DNA of 6,605 nucleotides, from contig JALWRJ010000164.1 of the NCBI GenBank assembly GCA_026994125.1, forward strand, positions 1-6,605, read 5' to 3'. A model generated the notes under the pieces. That model was given only the letters and a program-made list of their open reading frames with translations. It searched no databases and was not told the origin of the DNA. The translations under genes and the position numbers were made by a program. This DNA comes from Cyclobacteriaceae bacterium. GTDB taxonomy: Bacteria > Bacteroidota > Bacteroidia > Cytophagales > Cyclobacteriaceae. This document shows positions 1-5,891 of this stretch, one piece after another; within the stretch, counting starts at the first letter, position 1; every line of letters begins with the position of its first letter.

Positions 1-647
1 AATATATCTTGCAGGCTTACTGTTTTGCGCAGTTTATTATTTTGAAAAAACGATTTGGCTATAAATCCGGTAGCGGCAGGTTCGGCCAAAAGAATAGCAT
101 CTGCTTCTCCGGCTGCTACTTTATCCATTCCATCGTAAAGTAATTCATAAGTAAGGTTAAAATCGGTAAGTTGATAGCCGGCTCGTAAAATAGCAGCTTG
201 CATTATTTTAAAAGCAGCTCCATTTTTACCGGTACCACTAGGGCTGGTAATAATAATGGTTTTACCAAGCAAATCGCTTAGGCTAGTAATGGTGTTTTCG
301 CTTACCAAATAAAAGTTGGTCCATAAGGTTACTGCTCTAAGTTGCATATCGGGTATGCTACCACTAATTACATGCTCGGCCATAACATAAGAGTAAATGG
401 TGGCAATATCTCCTTCGCCCGATTCAAAATAAGGAGGCACCCCCGACCCACCGGGTGTGGTTATTAAGTTTATGTTTAGTTCCGGGTGGTCTTGCATCAT
501 TAAAAATACCGGAAACACATTGGGGTTGGGAGGCGACACTACGTTTAACTGAGGCCCCGGAGTTATGGCAGTATCGCCACACGAGCTTACCCCCAATATA
601 AAACCAAATGCCCAGGTTAGTTTGCTAATTACTTTTAAAAATTTCAT
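1..647 (-). CDS. ABC-transporter substrate-binding lipoprotein, NitT/TauT (SsuA/NMT1)-like, 3' end outside window
   Basis: An open frame begins at the ATG at 647 and stays open for 215 codons to the left edge, so the C-terminus is missing. The N-terminus is a lipoprotein signal: Lys residues at 2, 5 and 9, a hydrophobic stretch at about 10-20, and a lipobox ending V-S-S-C with Cys23 as the expected lipidation site. A mature start would follow as C-G-D-T. The rest resembles periplasmic binding proteins of the nitrate/sulfonate/taurine type. Around residues 123-142 there is a 'SLSDLLGKTIIITSPSGTGKN' type segment, matching the family's 'DLKGKkIavp.gs' region. Around 172-190 'DGMDKVAAGEADAILLAEP' matches the family's 'al.aGqvDaavl.eP' segment. 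Such proteins deliver a small solute to an inner-membrane permease, but no permease or ATPase gene is visible here and the ligand cannot be read from the sequence. A palindrome sits in its promoter region. The fold assignment is fairly secure; the subfamily is less so. Confidence 0.75.
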   Translation of the reverse strand, partial: MKFLKVISKLTWAFGFILGVSSCGDTAITPGPQLNVVSPPNPNVFPVFLMMQDHPELNINLITTPGGSGVPPYFESGEGDIATIYSYVMAEHVISGSIPDMQLRAVTLWTNFYLVSENTITSLSDLLGKTIIITSPSGTGKNGAAFKIMQAAILRAGYQLTDFNLTYELLYDGMDKVAAGEADAILLAEPAATGFIAKSFFQNNKLRKTVSLQDI

Positions 648-727
648 ACTTCAAAAATTTAATATTGTTAAAAATACGATGCAAAAATGCCTGAGATACC
701 GATGTAAAACCCAAAAACCATAGGAGC

Positions 728-757
728 CAAACGTTCATTTAAGCTTAAATGAACAAA
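728..757 (-). promoter_or_regulatory. Candidate Bacteroidota-type promoter of the lipoprotein gene
   Basis: Read on the minus strand, TTTG (757-754) is followed after 18 bases by AACGTTTG (735-728). This fits the Bacteroidota pattern TTTG-N(about 17-20)-TAnnTTTG with one mismatch, A for T in the first -7 base. Transcription would start near 720, leaving a leader of about 70 nt before the ATG at 647. The spacer is almost entirely occupied by a perfect palindrome, which would make this promoter easy to block. No transcript data are available, so this is a pattern match only. Confidence 0.4.
733..754. repeat. Perfect 22-bp palindrome, candidate operator
   Basis: The arms GTTCATTTAAG (733-743) and CTTAAATGAAC (744-754) are exact reverse complements with no spacer. 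A third copy of the half-site, ATGAAC, lies at 763-768, 14 bp from the matching ATGAAC at 749-754. The palindrome lies 36 bp past the stop of the AraC-type gene and 85 bp before the lipoprotein start, and it fills the gap between the proposed -33 and -7 boxes. In the direction of both genes (minus strand) no T-tract follows it, so it does not look like an intrinsic terminator. An operator for a dimeric regulator is the simpler reading, but the regulator is unknown. Confidence 0.6.
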
Positions 758-789
758 AAAACATGAACAATTGAGGAAACCTGTGGCAG

Positions 790-1926
790 TTAGCCCTTTA
801 TAAAATGATTTTTTTGATATTGCGCTGGTGTTTGCCCATAGCTGCTTTTAAACGCTTTGTAAAAAGTGGCCTTGCTATTAAATCCACACTCCGCAGCTAT
901 GGCATCTATGGTTAAGTACTTTTTACTTGGGTCAAGCAGTAATTCTGCTGCTTCTTGCGCGCGCTTTTTACTAATAAACTCGTAAAAATTGGTGTGCAAT
1001 ACATGGTTAAGCAAACCTGTAATAATAGCAGGCTTTACATCTAAACTCTTAGCCAATTCATGCAAATTGCACTGTGGGTTTACGTATGGTTTTTCTGTAT
1101 TAATTTTATCCAAAAAATCACCTTTAAAGGCTTTATATTGAGCCAATAAGCTGTCATTTACCCGGCTTTTATCTTGTTCTACTAATGCAAGCTGCACTTC
1201 ATTATTTTCGCTTTGCTCTTGCAATGGCTGTACATAAATACTAAAGTAATGCAATAAATATACATTCATTATACCAACTAAAAAGGCAATTAATTGAGAG
1301 GCTTGCCCGAAAGGCAATTGCCATCGTAACACAAGTACCAATGCCCAAATAATTAAAAACGCAACAAGGGCATTTCGCAACCACCGGTGCCTGGTGTTTT
1401 CAAGTGTAGCATAAAAATCAAAAAGCTTTTTTTCGTGTTTATGCAATTCGTATAACGAAAGCCCTATAAAGCCAATGCCATTGATAAACTTTAGGGGCAC
1501 CAGCCAAAATAATACCGACCCGCTTTGGGGCCACTGCATAGCATTTTGGTTGATTGCACCACCTGAAACCGTAGCGTACCAAAGCACTGCTACTATTGCC
1601 ATACCGGCAGGCACAAACAACCAATAGGCATAGCGAACCAGTTTTTGCTTTGGATAAATTAAAAAATAACTAAACAAATAAATTAAAACTGGGGTAAGCA
1701 ATTGAAACACATGGTTGAGGTAAAAAGCTTTGGGGAAAACAGTGAATAGTCCTGTGTACCACGCAAACACATAAAAAATATTTAAGCTTTGAATAAATAC
1801 AAAGAGTATAAAATTTAACTTAGCCTTGAAAAAGCAACTATTTATTCGGAGTAGGAAAGAAATGCCAACAGCCAGGCTTATACTTGCCAGTGCAAACAAA
1901 AATAGTATGGTAAACGATAGATGCAT
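790..1926 (-). CDS. Membrane-embedded AraC-family transcriptional regulator
   Basis: This 378-residue protein has two parts. Residues about 5-231 form roughly seven hydrophobic segments (about 5-26, 36-57, 71-91, 98-118, 138-160, 184-200, 208-231), so the N-terminal half should sit in the inner membrane. A polar linker with coiled-coil character (about 234-285) leads to an AraC/XylS DNA-binding domain at about 286-374. The first helix-turn-helix begins 'LHELAKSLDVK'. The second carries the family signature 'IAAECGFNSKATFYKAFK' followed by 'G-x-T-P-x-x-Y'. Regulators of this build are common in Bacteroidota; the membrane part is presumed to sense an unknown signal. The ATG at 1926 was chosen because it opens the first membrane helix and lies just below a -7 box. 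The gene is divergent from tryptophanase across 266 bp, which makes that gene a plausible target, and its 3' end faces the lipoprotein gene on the same strand. The family call is strong; the target and signal are inferred or unknown. Confidence 0.88.
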   Translation of the reverse strand: MHLSFTILFLFALASISLAVGISFLLRINSCFFKAKLNFILFVFIQSLNIFYVFAWYTGLFTVFPKAFYLNHVFQLLTPVLIYLFSYFLIYPKQKLVRYAYWLFVPAGMAIVAVLWYATVSGGAINQNAMQWPQSGSVLFWLVPLKFINGIGFIGLSLYELHKHEKKLFDFYATLENTRHRWLRNALVAFLIIWALVLVLRWQLPFGQASQLIAFLVGIMNVYLLHYFSIYVQPLQEQSENNEVQLALVEQDKSRVNDSLLAQYKAFKGDFLDKINTEKPYVNPQCNLHELAKSLDVKPAIITGLLNHVLHTNFYEFISKKRAQEAAELLLDPSKKYLTIDAIAAECGFNSKATFYKAFKSSYGQTPAQYQKNHFIKG

Positions 1927-1940
1927 AGAATTGCCTGTTG

Positions 1941-1948
1941 CAAAGTTA
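1941..1948 (-). promoter_or_regulatory. Candidate -7 box for the AraC-type regulator gene
   Basis: Minus-strand TAACTTTG matches the Bacteroidota -7 consensus TAnnTTTG at every fixed position. It ends 14 bases upstream of the ATG at 1926, predicting a very short leader. No TTTG is seen at the expected -33 distance, so the promoter would be incomplete or activator-dependent. Confidence 0.35.
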
Positions 1949-2002
1949 AGTGCATCAATAGTATTTCGCTCTTTCTAATACCTTTATATAATCCTTTTTT
2001 TC

Positions 2003-2010
2003 TACCTTTG
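2003..2010 (+). promoter_or_regulatory. Candidate -7 box reading toward tryptophanase
   Basis: TACCTTTG matches TAnnTTTG at all fixed positions. The nearest -33-like sequence is TTTA at 1983-1986, with a 16-base spacer that is a little short and imperfect. Transcription would start near 2015, giving tryptophanase a leader of about 175 nt. A weak -33 region is typical of activator-dependent promoters, which would suit the divergent AraC-type regulator. A second, weaker option (TTTG at 2137-2140 with AT-rich sequence near 2156-2168) lies closer to the gene. Confidence 0.35.
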
Positions 2011-2014
2011 CTTT

Positions 2015-2101
2015 ATGGATGAGCTAATCCAATACTACCAATCTTTTTTACAACACTTGTTTCATAACATTAAGCGAAGAGACGAGTTTCATACGGTATA
2101 A
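2015..2101 (+). CDS. Possible 28-codon leader ORF upstream of tryptophanase
   Basis: An ATG at 2015, only 4 bases after the proposed -7 box, opens a 28-codon frame that ends with TAA at 2099-2101. The peptide starts M-D-E-L-I-Q-Y-Y and ends R-R-D-E-F-H-T-V. It is not recognised, has no Shine-Dalgarno sequence, and would be translated from a nearly leaderless message if the -7 box is real. Its position recalls the tnaC leader peptide of enterobacterial tnaA operons. However, it has no tryptophan and no proline, so the known TnaC mechanism cannot apply as such. It may equally be a chance ORF. Confidence 0.18.
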   Translation: MDELIQYYQSFLQHLFHNIKRRDEFHTV

Positions 2102-2113
2102 CCTTTCTTTTTT

Positions 2114-2128
2114 GTGCAGCCCCTGCAC
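2114..2128. repeat. Small perfect inverted repeat in the tryptophanase leader
   Basis: GTGCAG (2114-2119) and CTGCAC (2123-2128) are exact complements around a CCC loop. The repeat lies 12 bases after the possible leader ORF and 64 bases before the tryptophanase ATG. On the plus strand no T-tract follows, so it is not a standard terminator. It could be an RNA hairpin or a regulator site. Confidence 0.4.
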
Positions 2129-2133
2129 TAAAT

Positions 2134-2152
2134 TGGTTTGTTAAAAAAACCA
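2134..2152 (+). repeat. AT-rich hairpin followed by a T-rich run, weak attenuator candidate
   Basis: TGGTTT (2134-2139) can pair with AAACCA (2147-2152) around a 7-base loop. A T-rich stretch follows at about 2159-2170, interrupted by single A bases. The shape resembles an intrinsic terminator just upstream of tryptophanase, but the stem has only two G-C pairs and would be unstable. It is recorded because it sits next to another inverted repeat in the same leader. Confidence 0.2.
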
Positions 2153-2192
2153 CCCTACTTTATTTATTTTAACTTTTTAGAAAGATAGTATT

Positions 2193-3572
2193 ATGGAACT
2201 TCCTTTTGCAGAACTATATAAAATTAAGATGGTAGAAACCATCAAACAAAGCACACGTGAACAACGCGAGCAATGGCTTAAAGAAGCCTATTACAACGTA
2301 TTTAACCTACGTAGCGAATATGTGTATATTGATTTGTTAACCGACTCGGGCACCGGTGCCATGAGCGATAAGCAATGGAGCCAACTAATGGTAGGCGATG
2401 AAAGCTATGCGGGAGCATCGAGCTACCTGCAAATGAAGGCAACCATTAAAGAGTTATTTGGCTTTAACGATTTTTTACCAACCCACCAGGGCAGGGCTGC
2501 CGAAAATGTATTGTTTTCGGTATTGGTTAAAGAAGGTAATATTATCCCTGGAAACTCTCAATTTGATACCACCAAAGGCCATATAGAGTTTAGGCATGCC
2601 CATGCAGTAGATTGCACCATAGATGAAGCTTTTGATACCACTTTGTACCACCCTTTTAAAGGCAATATAGACCTAAACAAGCTAAAGCGCGTGTTTGAAG
2701 AACATCCGATAGAAAAAGTGCCAATGGTTATAATTACCATAACTAATAACACTTCGGGGGGGCAGCCCGTTAGCATGCAAAACATTAAGCAAGTAGCCGA
2801 GCTGGCCCATGCTTATGGCACCAAAGTGGTTATAGATTCGGCTCGTTTTGCCGAAAATGCCTATTTTATTAAAACCCGCGAACCCGGCTATGCCCATACA
2901 TCTATTAAAGAAATTGTAAAAGAAATGTACAGTTATGCCGATGCCATGACCATGAGCAGTAAAAAGGATGCTATTGTAAACATGGGCGGTTTTATTGGCT
3001 TTGCCGATCGAGCCTGCTACGAAAAAGCCAGTGTGTATAACATTATGTTCGAGGGCTTTGTTACCTATGGGGGCATGTCGGGCCGCGATATGAACGCGCT
3101 TTGCCAAGGCTTGTACGAATCTACCGAATTTGATTATTTAGATACCCGCATTAGGCAAGTGCAATACCTGGCCGATAAACTTGTAGCACATGGAGTGCCA
3201 ATATTGCAACCTACCGGGGGGCATGCTATTTTTATTGATGCCAAAAAGTTTTTTCCTCAACTACCTAAAGAAGAGTTTATTGCCCAAACACTGGTGGTGG
3301 AGCTTTACCTCGAAGCCGGGATTCGTGGCGTAGAAGTAGGTACCCTACTGGCCGACCGCGACCCCAACACACGCGAAAACCGCTACCCCAGGCTGGAGTT
3401 GGTGCGCTTGGCCATACCTCGCAGGGTATATACCAATAGCCATATGGATTATATTGCAGCGGCCATTTGCAATGTGTACGACCGTAGAAACCAAATAACC
3501 CGAGGGCTACGCATAGTAAAAGAAGCGCCTATAATGCGGCATTTTACGGTGGAGTTGGCCAGGGTAGAATAA
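2193..3572 (+). CDS. tnaA: Tryptophanase (L-tryptophan indole-lyase), PLP-dependent
   Basis: This 459-residue cytoplasmic enzyme should split L-tryptophan into indole, pyruvate and ammonia using pyridoxal phosphate. Its length fits the family (E. coli TnaA 471, Citrobacter tyrosine phenol-lyase 456). Conserved blocks run end to end: 'YIDLLTDSGTGAMSDKQW' (45-62), 'GDESYAG' (68-74), 'PTHQGR' (96-101), 'VVIDSARFAENAYFIK' (212-227), 'MSSKKD' (254-259), and 'LVRLAIPRRVYT' (403-414). Lys258 is the expected PLP-binding lysine, Asp215 the pyridine-nitrogen partner and Arg405 the carboxylate-binding arginine. Three positions favour tryptophanase over tyrosine phenol-lyase: Asp125 (E. coli Asp137; Thr124 in TPL), Val382 (Ile in TnaA; Arg381 in TPL) and His450 (E. 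coli His463; Phe448 in TPL). A purine-rich AGAAAGA at 2179-2185 may serve as a weak ribosome site for the ATG at 2193; Met13 is an unlikely alternative because conserved sequence precedes it. The gene is divergent from an AraC-type regulator. Confidence 0.95.
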   Translation: MELPFAELYKIKMVETIKQSTREQREQWLKEAYYNVFNLRSEYVYIDLLTDSGTGAMSDKQWSQLMVGDESYAGASSYLQMKATIKELFGFNDFLPTHQGRAAENVLFSVLVKEGNIIPGNSQFDTTKGHIEFRHAHAVDCTIDEAFDTTLYHPFKGNIDLNKLKRVFEEHPIEKVPMVIITITNNTSGGQPVSMQNIKQVAELAHAYGTKVVIDSARFAENAYFIKTREPGYAHTSIKEIVKEMYSYADAMTMSSKKDAIVNMGGFIGFADRACYEKASVYNIMFEGFVTYGGMSGRDMNALCQGLYESTEFDYLDTRIRQVQYLADKLVAHGVPILQPTGGHAIFIDAKKFFPQLPKEEFIAQTLVVELYLEAGIRGVEVGTLLADRDPNTRENRYPRLELVRLAIPRRVYTNSHMDYIAAAICNVYDRRNQITRGLRIVKEAPIMRHFTVELARVE

Positions 3573-3574
3573 GG

Positions 3575-5089
3575 TTACTCCCCGATGACCACCCGAACGC
3601 GCTGCTGGCCTTGGTTATCATCTATTTGCAAAATGTAAACACCGGCCACCAGCTCGTTTACTCTAAAACTAGCATCCTTGCCTTTTGTTTGTAAACGCAG
3701 TACTTGTTTACCCATATTATTAAATAAGGTAAGGGTAGCACCTATGTTTAAATCTGTAATATGCAATTGACTGGAGGCAGGGTTAGGGTAAATGGAACGG
3801 TTAAAAGAAAACGCTGGAACACCCAGTACGTTTATTACCGGAGTGCGCTCCTTATACACTACACGTATTTGCCCACTGCTCGGAAAATTTGGAAGTTCGT
3901 AATTAGCTGCTACCGCCCCATTGCCTAACAAGGTAACAGCTTTAAAACCAATAGAGGTTGAGCCTTCATCGGTAATATATTCCGGTTCCGACCAGGTAAG
4001 ACCCCGGTCGGTAGAGTAGGTGCACATCATGTCGCCTCCTTTTAAACCCAGTTCATCTTCTTCTTTCCAAAAGGTCCAAAGTACATTATTGGTTACATCG
4101 TATCTACTGCCCTCTACCAGGTAACTACGCTGATTTTTTGAAACCACATTGTTTTGAAAACTCGATGAGGGTTTCCAGGTTACGCCTAAATCATCGGAAT
4201 ACCCGTACACTACCCTAATGCCCCAGTATGGGTCGGCTTGGGGGGCATCGTGGTAAAACAAATGAAACCTGCCTTTGGGGTCAATTACCAAGTCAGGATC
4301 TCCCTGAAAATTAGTGGTAGAATTAAGGGTAGTTGGGCTGCTCCAACTGGCTCCTCCATTGGTGCTTAGCACCATTTTTATATCCCAGTCGTCCGGGGTT
4401 TCGGTTACGAAATTTCGCCAAAAAATAGCCAATGAGTCACCCCCATAGGCGTTATACTGCCCGCGCGGAAAAGCCGAGCTTTTACCATCGCTGGTGCTGA
4501 TAAGTTGTTTGGGCTGCCAATTGGCTCCATTATCTAACGAACGCGAATAGTAGCATTCGGTAATATCTCCGGTTGTGTTAAGATTACCTTCGTGCCACAT
4601 AATATGAATTCTGTTTTTTAAATCGGTGGTTATATATACCCCGTTGTACGAACCAAAATCAGGATTTGAAGCTATACGAACACTATCTTTTATAATGTTT
4701 AAGGCCGAATCGAGCTGGGTATAATACAAGGCTTTGGGCGATTGGCTTGCCCACACAATGTGTAATTTATCTTTGTTATCGGATGTAATTTTGGGCGAGT
4801 TTAATCCGACCACATCTACCGGAGCAAAGGGCAGTGGAGTAGCCCAGCTAATGCCGTCATAGCTCCACGTATAGTAAATGCCGCTGGGGCTATCGGTTTT
4901 ATTTAAAAAAACCACTCGTTTGCCGTTGCTAAACGAAGCAATATTGCTGTACAAAAATCCTCGAATGGTTGTTCCGTTATTTGGGTTGGGTAAGACTTCA
5001 CCATTTGTCCATTCCGGGCTTACCCCATGTTGTGCCTGCACATATAAACAAAACCCGGTAGCTAATAATGTTAGTAATATCTTTTTCAT
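3575..5089 (-). CDS. Secreted Asp-box (BNR/sialidase-like) protein with T9SS sorting domain
   Basis: This 504-residue protein begins with a signal peptide: Lys2-Lys3, a hydrophobic core to about 17, and a likely cut after V-Q-A at 19. The middle carries Asp-box motifs (S-x-D-x-G-x-x-W) typical of beta-propellers. Three are canonical, at 184-191, 298-305 and 359-366. One has Asn for Asp (242-249), and a degenerate copy lies at 76-82. Residues about 430-504 form a type IX secretion C-terminal domain, with 'IYPNPASSQLHI' at 433-444 and 'LVAGVYILQI' at 480-489. It should therefore cross the outer membrane and be released or surface-bound. No FRIP-type arginine motif of true sialidases was found, so enzyme activity is uncertain and the propeller may only bind glycan or protein. 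It ends 2 bp from the tnaA stop, tail to tail. The 97 bp upstream contain only a one-mismatch -7 box (AAAATTTG, minus strand, 5154-5147). The architecture is clear; the substrate is unknown. Confidence 0.85.
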   Translation of the reverse strand: MKKILLTLLATGFCLYVQAQHGVSPEWTNGEVLPNPNNGTTIRGFLYSNIASFSNGKRVVFLNKTDSPSGIYYTWSYDGISWATPLPFAPVDVVGLNSPKITSDNKDKLHIVWASQSPKALYYTQLDSALNIIKDSVRIASNPDFGSYNGVYITTDLKNRIHIMWHEGNLNTTGDITECYYSRSLDNGANWQPKQLISTSDGKSSAFPRGQYNAYGGDSLAIFWRNFVTETPDDWDIKMVLSTNGGASWSSPTTLNSTTNFQGDPDLVIDPKGRFHLFYHDAPQADPYWGIRVVYGYSDDLGVTWKPSSSFQNNVVSKNQRSYLVEGSRYDVTNNVLWTFWKEEDELGLKGGDMMCTYSTDRGLTWSEPEYITDEGSTSIGFKAVTLLGNGAVAANYELPNFPSSGQIRVVYKERTPVINVLGVPAFSFNRSIYPNPASSQLHITDLNIGATLTLFNNMGKQVLRLQTKGKDASFRVNELVAGVYILQIDDNQGQQRVRVVIGE

Positions 5090-5157
5090 AGTGCTATAAA
5101 TTTAGTGTATTTCATTTTGACTTAAAAGCACTTTAAAGGTTTACTGCAAATTTTACT

Positions 5158-5191
5158 AAAATTATAAAAGCCTAATGCATAAAGGATTAGG
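5158..5191 (-). terminator. Weak intrinsic terminator candidate after the PP-loop gene
   Basis: On the minus strand CCTAAT (5191-5186) can pair with ATTAGG (5176-5171) around a 9-base loop. It is followed by C and then a T-rich run broken by A bases (5169-5158). The first arm contains the TAA stop codon of the PP-loop gene. The stem is short and AT-rich, so termination would be leaky and some read-through into the Asp-box protein gene is possible. Confidence 0.3.
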
Positions 5192-5891
5192 GCAATAAAT
5201 CGCAATACCAATAGCCTGTGATTTCATTTGAGCTGGAGTTAGGAGCCGGGTAGGTTTTATGCACAATTTCGCCTTTAGTAAAGGGCACTTCGTACTTAAA
5301 ACAGGGTGCTGCAAAGCAAAACGTATGAAATTCCCCATTTTCGCCACAGGGGTCTATGCCATTGGGCAGGTCGTTTATAAACTGTTCATCTATCATGCGG
5401 CCGCAAAAATGTTTGGGTAATAATGCTGCGTTGCAACTAATTACAATGGCTTTAAAGCCGGTGGCAATAAAATGCTTTAGCAAATCCGTAGTGTTTTTCT
5501 TCCATAAAGGAAATACCGGCTCAATGCCGGAAGGTTGCAGCATTTGTTCGCGGTAGGTGCGTAAATCTTCTAAAAAAATATCGCCAAAAACTGAGTGCGT
5601 AAAGCCTTCGTTTGCGAGCGCTTTTGTTTTGGCCAGCATTTGGTTATTATATTCGTCCATACCTGGATTTTCGCTTAGCTGCAGGGTGGTTAAAGGAATG
5701 CCAATGGCTTTGGCTTGTGCTTGTAACAAACTCATGCGTAAGCCATGCATAGTAACCCGTTCATACGTTTTGTTAACCGTTGTAAGTAACTTTTCAACAG
5801 TATAATTTCCAGATGCTTGCATGGCTGTTAACGCCATGGCGGCATCTTTACCACTGCTCCAGTTTAAGTAAGCTTTATGCGGTTGCGCCAT
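5187..5891 (-). CDS. PP-loop ATPase of the DUF71/COG2102 (Dph6-like) family, probable B12-salvage type
   Basis: With the start at 5891 the protein has 234 residues. The N-terminus carries the ATP-pyrophosphatase PP-loop 'LNWSSGKDA' (9-17), which binds and adenylates with ATP. Further family blocks are 'VFGDIFLEDLRTYRE' (101-115), 'EPVFPLW' (124-130) and 'DPCGENGEFHTF' (180-191), the last being the hallmark of diphthine-ammonia ligase-like proteins. Diphthamide is made by archaea and eukaryotes, so a bacterial member needs another substrate; published comparative genomics proposed B12 salvage for a bacterial DUF71 group. The neighbour fits this: the gene overlaps a BtuF-like binding protein by 17 bp, implying one transcript and coupled translation. 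An upstream in-frame ATG at 5921 would add 10 residues and lengthen the overlap to 47 bp. The internal ATG is preferred because the PP-loop strand then starts close to the N-terminus, as usual, and a GGA lies 9 bases upstream. Six cysteines are present, with no clear metal-binding spacing. The family is secure; the substrate is inferred. Confidence 0.85.
   Translation of the reverse strand: MAQPHKAYLNWSSGKDAAMALTAMQASGNYTVEKLLTTVNKTYERVTMHGLRMSLLQAQAKAIGIPLTTLQLSENPGMDEYNNQMLAKTKALANEGFTHSVFGDIFLEDLRTYREQMLQPSGIEPVFPLWKKNTTDLLKHFIATGFKAIVISCNAALLPKHFCGRMIDEQFINDLPNGIDPCGENGEFHTFCFAAPCFKYEVPFTKGEIVHKTYPAPNSSSNEITGYWYCDLLP

Noticed and set aside
733..754. Palindrome as transcription terminator of the AraC-type gene
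   Set aside because: On the minus strand the T-run precedes the palindrome instead of following it, so it does not have intrinsic terminator form.
1439..1624. 61-codon minus-strand ORF inside the AraC-type regulator gene
   Set aside because: It overlaps the membrane-helix coding region in another frame and has no recognisable content.
2756..2762. Run of seven G bases in tnaA as a phase-variation or frameshift site
   Set aside because: It encodes the conserved S-G-G of the family in the correct frame and the ORF is intact; one short homopolymer is not evidence for switching.
2682..3107. 141-codon minus-strand ORF inside tnaA
   Set aside because: It lies entirely opposite the conserved active-site region of tryptophanase, has no recognisable domain, and is explained as an antisense shadow of that gene.
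2193..3572. Tyrosine phenol-lyase (tpl) as the identity of the lyase
   Set aside because: The phenol-lyase markers Thr124, Arg381 and Phe448 are replaced by Asp, Val and His, as in tryptophanase.
4878..5099. 73-codon plus-strand ORF opposite the start of the Asp-box gene
   Set aside because: It is antisense to a clear signal-peptide coding region and has no recognisable content.
5162..5347. 61-codon minus-strand ORF at the end of the PP-loop gene
   Set aside because: It overlaps the conserved 'DPCGENGEFHTF' coding region in a different frame, so it is a shadow.
5356..5805. Two plus-strand ORFs (5356-5556 and 5557-5805) opposite the PP-loop gene
   Set aside because: Both are antisense to a well-supported coding region, give cysteine/serine-rich composition typical of a shadow frame, and resemble no family.
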